From Proteobacteria bacterium UBA5122 (GTDB lineage Bacteria > Pseudomonadota > Gammaproteobacteria > Tenderiales > Tenderiaceae): DNA of 17,824 bases. Position numbers and translations under genes: made by a program. The stretch is from positions 1 to 17,824 of the forward strand of contig DHYU01000075.1 in NCBI GenBank assembly GCA_002415485.1. The letters are read 5' to 3'. This document shows positions 13,499-17,824 of the stretch, in pieces. The number at the start of each line of letters is the position of its first letter. Within the stretch, counting starts at the first letter, position 1. The notes below the pieces were generated by a model that was not told the DNA's origin, did not search any database, and saw nothing but the letters and a program-made list of their open reading frames with translations.

Positions 13499-14533
13499 TC
13501 AACGTAGATTGGCGCTATCGATTCCAGCGACGCGGGCGAATGTCTCAGCCATCACCACACCCAAACGATCGGCAAAGCGCTCAAACGGATCAGGTTTATA
13601 GCTGAAATCAACCGTCCGCTCAGCACCCACCAGTTCACGCGCCACATAACTGGTGCTACCCAAGCCATCCACCAGGCCCATAGACACACTCTGCTCACCG
13701 GTCCAAACCAGGCCGGTGAACAACGCAGGATCATCTTTCAGACGCTCACCACGCCCTTGCTTCACAACCTCGATAAACTGCTGGTGAATATTGCCCAGCA
13801 TCGCCTGCACGTGTTCGACTTCCTCATTCTTTTGTGGAGAGAACGGATCAAGAAACCCCTTGCTCTCACCTGCCGTCAGTAGTCGACGCTCCACACCCAG
13901 CTTGTCCATCGCATCGGTAAAACCAAAGCCACTCATCACCACGCCGATTGAACCGACGATACTCGCCTTATCGGCATAGATCTTGTCTGCTGCAGCAGCA
14001 ATATAATACCCCCCTGAAGCGCAGACATCGGTAATGACCGCATAGACTGGGATGTGAGGATACTTTTCTTTCAATCGACGAATTTCGTCATTGATGTACC
14101 CAGCCTGCACCGGACTGCCACCGGGACTATTAATCCGCAGGATCACTCCCTTGGTATGATTGTGCTCAAAGGCCTTGCGCAGTGAGCCCACAATACGATC
14201 GGCGCTGGCATCTGCGTCGTCGGCAATCACCCCGCGCACCTCAACCACCGCTGTATGATCTCCGCCTACACTGCCGACACCCTCGTTACGATTGCCAAAT
14301 GCCAGTACCAACAACAGAATGAGGTACCCGGCCGTCAGCAATTTGAAGAAAATCCCCCAGCGTCGAGCCCGACGCTGTTCTTTTAGGGCGCCCAAGGCCA
14401 AGTCGGCAAGCACTTCTCGCTCCCAGTGTTCGGCTTGATCGTATTTGTTTTTGCCTGTCAGTTTACTTAGCGCATTAGATGTCCACGGATCCTTCTTGCC
14501 GTTATTGTGTTCATTTTGAGAATCTTCAGTCAT
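13499..14533 (-). CDS. sppA: Signal peptide peptidase SppA, short form
   Basis: The product has 344 residues, the size of the short, single-domain SppA. A polar cytoplasmic start (1-58) ends in a basic RRARRW, then one membrane segment (about 60-79), then the S49 core in the periplasm. INSPGGSPVQAGYINDEI (about 134-151), Ser173 in DVCASGGYYIAAAAD and Lys225 in AGESKGFLDPF form the expected serine/lysine site. It degrades signal peptides left in the membrane after export. It follows the HAD gene by 48 bases in the rluC-HAD-sppA order, seen also in Pseudomonas. The ribosome site before the ATG is weak (GACGGA). It is the last gene of the operon and ends at the shared terminator. Confidence 0.93.
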   Translation of the reverse strand: MTEDSQNEHNNGKKDPWTSNALSKLTGKNKYDQAEHWEREVLADLALGALKEQRRARRWGIFFKLLTAGYLILLLVLAFGNRNEGVGSVGGDHTAVVEVRGVIADDADASADRIVGSLRKAFEHNHTKGVILRINSPGGSPVQAGYINDEIRRLKEKYPHIPVYAVITDVCASGGYYIAAAADKIYADKASIVGSIGVVMSGFGFTDAMDKLGVERRLLTAGESKGFLDPFSPQKNEEVEHVQAMLGNIHQQFIEVVKQGRGERLKDDPALFTGLVWTGEQSVSMGLVDGLGSTSYVARELVGAERTVDFSYKPDPFERFADRLGVVMAETFARVAGIDSANLR

Positions 14534-14581
14534 ATCAAATCCGTCTTTCTAGAAATCCATTCTTAAAACCATGGCGAGCGT

Positions 14582-15244
14582 TTAAAGTTCCAAACGCCTC
14601 GCCAACCAGGCATGCAATTCGGCCACACTATGATGTGTCGCAACTGTTTTATATGCTTGCAAGCGGTGTACCTCATGCGCGCCATACGTCACCGCCAACG
14701 AATCAGACCCGGCACGTTGCGCCATTTCCAGATCATACTCGGTATCGCCAATCATGAGTGTACGCTGCGGCTCAACACCCAGCTCATCCATCAATTCTCG
14801 CAACATCTGCGGATCGGGTTTGGAACAGGTTTCGTCCGCACACCGCGTGCTATGAAAGTAGCCCTTGCAACCGGTATCCGCCAACACACGATCCAGACCT
14901 TTTCGACTCTTTCCCGTAGCCACCGCCAAAAACAACTCCGGCCGTGTGCACAACTGCTGCAACATCTCATGCACACCATCAAACAAGGCCTCAGGCTGCG
15001 GGCAGGCCTCTAAAAAGTGGTGCCGATAATGATCGGCAAATCGATGCTGATCGTTGGGCGACAACTCCGGATGCAGCGCACGAATCGCCTCGAACATGCC
15101 CAGCCCGATAATATTACGCAGAGCCTGATCGGGATGCGCCTCCAGCGCCATCTCCTCCCCTGCTGCACGCAGAGAGGCAACGATGCGGGCCGCCGAGTCC
15201 ATCAGCGTCCCATCCCAGTCAAACACGATCAGGTCATAGGCCAT
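14582..15244 (-). CDS. HAD-IA family phosphatase, phosphoglycolate-phosphatase-like
   Basis: The product has 220 residues with all HAD motifs: FDWDGTLMDS (nucleophile D9, D11), T110 in AVATGKS, K142 in SKPDPQML and D167/D171 in MIGDTEYDLEMA. The alpha-helical cap between the first two motifs (about 17-90) is of the type in Gph-like phosphatases. The substrate is a small phosphate ester; phosphoglycolate is a guess from similarity only. The start lies three bases after the rluC stop, so translation is coupled; a GGAAAA overlaps the rluC end as ribosome site. The link with rluC and sppA recurs in gammaproteobacteria, which suggests an old operon and no narrow shared pathway. Confidence 0.9.
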   Translation of the reverse strand: MAYDLIVFDWDGTLMDSAARIVASLRAAGEEMALEAHPDQALRNIIGLGMFEAIRALHPELSPNDQHRFADHYRHHFLEACPQPEALFDGVHEMLQQLCTRPELFLAVATGKSRKGLDRVLADTGCKGYFHSTRCADETCSKPDPQMLRELMDELGVEPQRTLMIGDTEYDLEMAQRAGSDSLAVTYGAHEVHRLQAYKTVATHHSVAELHAWLARRLEL

Positions 15245-15247
15245 GGG

Positions 15248-16207
15248 TTATTTTCCAGGCGGCAGCGCCGACAACACCTGCTGCAGGGGCTCCGGAAGCG
15301 GCGCCTCGATCTGCAACGGGCGGCCATCCTCGCCCCACGGAAAACGCAGACTGGCCGCATGCAGAAATAACCGGCGCAAGCCAAAACCCTTCATCGCCTG
15401 ATTAAACTCCGCATCGCCATACTTATCATCCCCCGCCAACGGATGTCCCGCATGCAGACTATGGACGCGGATCTGATGAGTACGCCCGGTCACCAGCTCG
15501 ACCTCCATCAGCGTCGCAACCGAATAACGGGATTGCACGCGAAAGATCGACGACGCCTCTTTGCCATTGGCCCCCACCTGCACCATACGCTCGCCAGAGC
15601 GCTCCACCTTTTCCAACGGTGCATCGATACGGCGGCCGTCGCCCTGCCAACGTCCCTGACACAGCGCCAGATAACGCTTGCACACCTTATTACTACGCAT
15701 CAACTCGTGCATCCGCCGCAAGGCGCTGCGCTTTTTGGCGACGACCAGGCAGCCCGAGGTATCCCGGTCCAAACGATGGACCAGCTCCAATTCCACGTGC
15801 TGATCGGCATAGAGCTTGCGCAACCCCTCGATCGCGCCAAAGCTCAGGCCACTGCCGCCGTGCACGGCAATACCGGACGGCTTGTTGATCACCAACAGAC
15901 CATCGTCTTCATATATTATCGAGTCCGCCAACTGAGTCAGCACCGTATCCGGCGGCGTCGCGGCGCGCTCGGCAGACAAACGCAGTGGCGGCACCCGCAC
16001 CTCATCCCCGGCCTGCAAACGATACGTGGGCTTGATGCGCCCCTTGTTGACCCGCACCTCTCCCTTGCGCAATATTTTGTAAATCAGCGACTTGGGGGCA
16101 CCTTTCAGCACGGTCAGCAGAAAATTATCGATACGCTGGCCCGCACGATCTGCATCGATCGTCAGGAACCGCACTTTGTCGTCGGAGTTTCGAGGAAAAT
16201 CAATCAT
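15248..16207 (-). CDS. rluC: 23S rRNA pseudouridine synthase RluC
   Basis: The product has 319 residues. An N-terminal S4 RNA-binding domain (about 20-80: RAGQRIDNFLLTVLKGAPKS, then KGEVRVNKGR) is followed by the RsuA/RluA-type catalytic domain with HRLDRDTSG (144-152, catalytic D147), INKPSGIAVHGG and GRTHQIRVH. RluC makes pseudouridines 955, 2504 and 2580 of 23S rRNA in E. coli. RluD shares these motifs, but the neighbour rne, divergent, is the classical position of rluC and the start, VRFLTIDADRAGQRIDNFL, is RluC-like. First gene of rluC-HAD-sppA. Confidence 0.94.
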   Translation of the reverse strand: MIDFPRNSDDKVRFLTIDADRAGQRIDNFLLTVLKGAPKSLIYKILRKGEVRVNKGRIKPTYRLQAGDEVRVPPLRLSAERAATPPDTVLTQLADSIIYEDDGLLVINKPSGIAVHGGSGLSFGAIEGLRKLYADQHVELELVHRLDRDTSGCLVVAKKRSALRRMHELMRSNKVCKRYLALCQGRWQGDGRRIDAPLEKVERSGERMVQVGANGKEASSIFRVQSRYSVATLMEVELVTGRTHQIRVHSLHAGHPLAGDDKYGDAEFNQAMKGFGLRRLFLHAASLRFPWGEDGRPLQIEAPLPEPLQQVLSALPPGK

Positions 16208-16636
16208 CTGCGGCTCTTGAAACTGCTTTGAAGGTCAGGGGGATCGTGATATATTGGGTCAGTTCGAAAGTCTGCACGTTGACGCCGATCTATCCGGCAC
16301 CAAGCAAATCAACGAACGCTGTGGTTACAGTGGCGAGCGTACTGTCAGTTCGCCTTACGCCATTGTCACCAAAAAGTTACAAACCGATTGGCACTAATTC
16401 GCCGGCGGGGATTCTAACACCCCGTGCCTGAGCATAAAAGCCAAACGAGGCGCCTCGGCGCACTGGTCGCGAGAAAAGCGCGCCCAAATACCAACAAGAT
16501 TTTTTGATTAAACAGCAGTGCTCCCGCCATAGCCAAGGTGAGCAGAGCTGGATCAGACATCCGGGCAGATCGAAGCTGATCTCCCGAAGGTGATAAAGGA
16601 TTTCAAATCGCGGCCATGCTTTATAACGGATCGCGT
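16208..16636. other. Gene-free part of the rluC-rne divergent region
   Basis: No convincing gene, tRNA or small RNA was found here. A small perfect palindrome, GAGGCGCCTC (16447-16456), and GC-rich patches occur, and a -10-like TATAAC lies at 16622-16627 without a good -35. The promoters of rluC and rne must lie in this stretch, but I cannot place them with confidence. Confidence 0.5.
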
Positions 16637-16720
16637 CAAACTACGGCGATGACACGCATACCGCCTAGTTTGAATGAAAAAACCTGCCCTAACGCAGGCA
16701 TCTGAACATGATTTCAGATG
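16637..16720 (+). promoter_or_regulatory. Three consecutive hairpins in the rne leader
   Basis: The hairpins are CAAACTA-CGG / CCG-CC-TAGTTTG (16637-16672, two bulged bases), CCTGC / GCAGG (16683-16698) and CATCTGA / TCAGATG (16699-16720, eight-base loop). They lie 69-153 bases before the rne ATG. In E. coli the long rne 5' leader contains hairpins through which RNase E controls its own mRNA. The stems are seen directly; the shared function is an inference from position. Confidence 0.5.
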
Positions 16721-16789
16721 TCGCGTAGTTCTGATCCACCCTCTCCTAGAAGCGAATGTCGGTTGAGCCTTTAGGAGATACATAAAAAA

Positions 16790-17824
16790 ATGAAAAGAAT
16801 GTTGATTAACGCAACTCAAAAAGAAGAGTTGCGCGTCGCGATGGTCGATGGCCAACGTCTGTATGACCTCGACATCGAAACACCCGGCCGCGAACAGAAA
16901 AAGGCCAACGTCTACAAAGGCAAAATCACCCGTGTTGAACCCAGCTTGGAAGCCGCATTCGTTGATTACGGCGCCGATCGTCACGGTTTTCTGCCTCTCA
17001 AAGAGATTTCACCGGCCTACTTCAACGGCCAACAAGACAATAACGGCCGCGTCAGCATCCGTGACCTAGTCAAAGAAGGCCAGGAGATCCTGGTCCAGAT
17101 CGACAAAGAAGAACGTGGCACCAAGGGCGCTGCCCTGACCACCTTTATCAGCCTTGCCGGTCGTTATCTGGTATTGATGCCCAACAACCCACGCGCCGGT
17201 GGCGTTTCCCGTCGCATTGAAGGTGATGAGCGCAGCGAATTGCGTGCCGCCATGGCCGAGATGGAAATTCCAGATGGCATGGGCGTCATCATCCGCACCG
17301 CCGGTGTTGGCAAAAGCGTAGAAGAACTACAATGGGACCTGGATTACCTGATCAAAGTCTGGACGGCCATCGAAACCGCCAGCAAAGAGCGTTCAGCCCC
17401 CTTCCTGATCTATCAGGAAAGCAACATCATTATCCGTGCTATCCGTGACTACTTCCGCCAGGACATCGGCGAAATCCTGGTCGACGACAAAGAAGTATTT
17501 GAGTACGCCCATGACTTCATGAAGCATGTCATGCCACACAACACCAAAAAGCTCAAACACTACAGCGACCATGTACCGCTGTTTTCACGTTACCAAATCG
17601 AAAGCCAGATCGAGACTGCCTTCCAGCACGAAGTACGCCTGCCCTCTGGCGGCGCCATCGTCATCGACCGCACCGAGGCCCTGGTCTCGATCGACATCAA
17701 CTCAGCCCGCGCCACCCAAGGCGGCGACATCGAAGAGACCGCACTCAACACCAACCTCGAGGCTGCCGACGAGATCGCACGCCAACTGCGTCTGCGCGAT
17801 CTGGGCGGCCTGATCGTGATCGAC
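16790..17824 (+). CDS. rne: Ribonuclease E, 5' part (right edge cuts the gene)
   Basis: 345 codons are visible, nearly colinear with the catalytic half of E. coli RNase E. MKRMLINATQKEELRVAMVDG starts the RNase H-like part; the S1 domain lies at about 38-118 (KGKITRVEPSLEAAFVDYGA); the 5'-sensor region follows (NPRAGGVSRRIEGD, then GVGKS); and the DNase I-like part holds the first catalytic aspartate (E. coli D303) in VSIDINSARATQGG. The last visible residue, in GGLIVID, aligns with the second catalytic aspartate D346. The zinc-link and the C-terminal degradosome scaffold lie beyond the edge, so RNase E and RNase G are told apart by similarity and the divergent rluC. A TAGGAGA ribosome site lies 11 bases before the ATG. 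It starts mRNA decay and processes rRNA and tRNA at the inner membrane. Confidence 0.96.
   Translation, partial: MKRMLINATQKEELRVAMVDGQRLYDLDIETPGREQKKANVYKGKITRVEPSLEAAFVDYGADRHGFLPLKEISPAYFNGQQDNNGRVSIRDLVKEGQEILVQIDKEERGTKGAALTTFISLAGRYLVLMPNNPRAGGVSRRIEGDERSELRAAMAEMEIPDGMGVIIRTAGVGKSVEELQWDLDYLIKVWTAIETASKERSAPFLIYQESNIIIRAIRDYFRQDIGEILVDDKEVFEYAHDFMKHVMPHNTKKLKHYSDHVPLFSRYQIESQIETAFQHEVRLPSGGAIVIDRTEALVSIDINSARATQGGDIEETALNTNLEAADEIARQLRLRDLGGLIVID

Noticed and set aside
12786..13502. Open frame opposite the epimerase gene
   Set aside because: It overlaps a well-supported gene on the other strand, reads across the terminator and has no family features.
15443..16231. Long open frame on the plus strand opposite rluC
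   Set aside because: It is the antisense shadow of the GC-rich rluC gene; no recognisable domain, no ribosome site, composition rich in His, Arg and Gln as expected of a shadow.
16228..16431. Small open frame in the rluC-rne gap
   Set aside because: No ribosome site, no recognisable pattern, and it lies where the promoters of rluC should be.

Overview
The window looks like the chromosome of a free-living gammaproteobacterium outside the Enterobacterales, probably with a respiratory or lithotrophic life style. The main support is the block rne / rluC / HAD phosphatase / sppA, a gene order I know from Pseudomonas and relatives, together with strongly gammaproteobacterial SohB, NikR and RNase E sequences. 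A triheme c-type cytochrome and a high-affinity nickel importer hint at metal-rich redox metabolism. The species cannot be named from the sequence.

Bases 1-5822 form a nickel locus. On the minus strand run nikK, nikL, nikM, nikQ and nikO, a complete ECF-type nickel importer: two exported accessory proteins, the substrate-binding membrane protein, the coupling protein and the ATPase. nikO runs off the left edge and carries a long histidine-rich tail. Divergent from nikK is an outer-membrane porin of the LbtU type, and behind it, convergent, lies nikR, the nickel-responsive repressor. Porin, exported proteins and membrane complex could together form one nickel route from outside to cytoplasm; the porin's part in this is inferred from position only.

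Bases 5823-10891 are visibly more AT-rich and made mostly of single-gene units. They hold a 40-residue membrane microprotein with its own palindrome and strong terminator, a SohB-type S49 peptidase, an IscR-like Rrf2 regulator without a single cysteine, an exported triheme cytochrome c, and two convergent Sel1-repeat proteins whose stop codons overlap.

Bases 10892-17824 are housekeeping genes: gpmI and an aldose 1-epimerase family protein in one operon, then on the minus strand rluC, a HAD phosphatase and sppA, and finally rne, divergent from rluC behind a 582-base leader region with three consecutive hairpins. rne is cut by the right edge at its second catalytic aspartate.

No tRNA, rRNA, CRISPR array, insertion sequence or phage gene was seen. 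The most promising unusual items are the microprotein unit (5934-6228), the cysteine-free IscR paralogue (7493-7996), the porin inside the nickel locus (4236-5279) and the histidine-rich ATPase tail (1-216).
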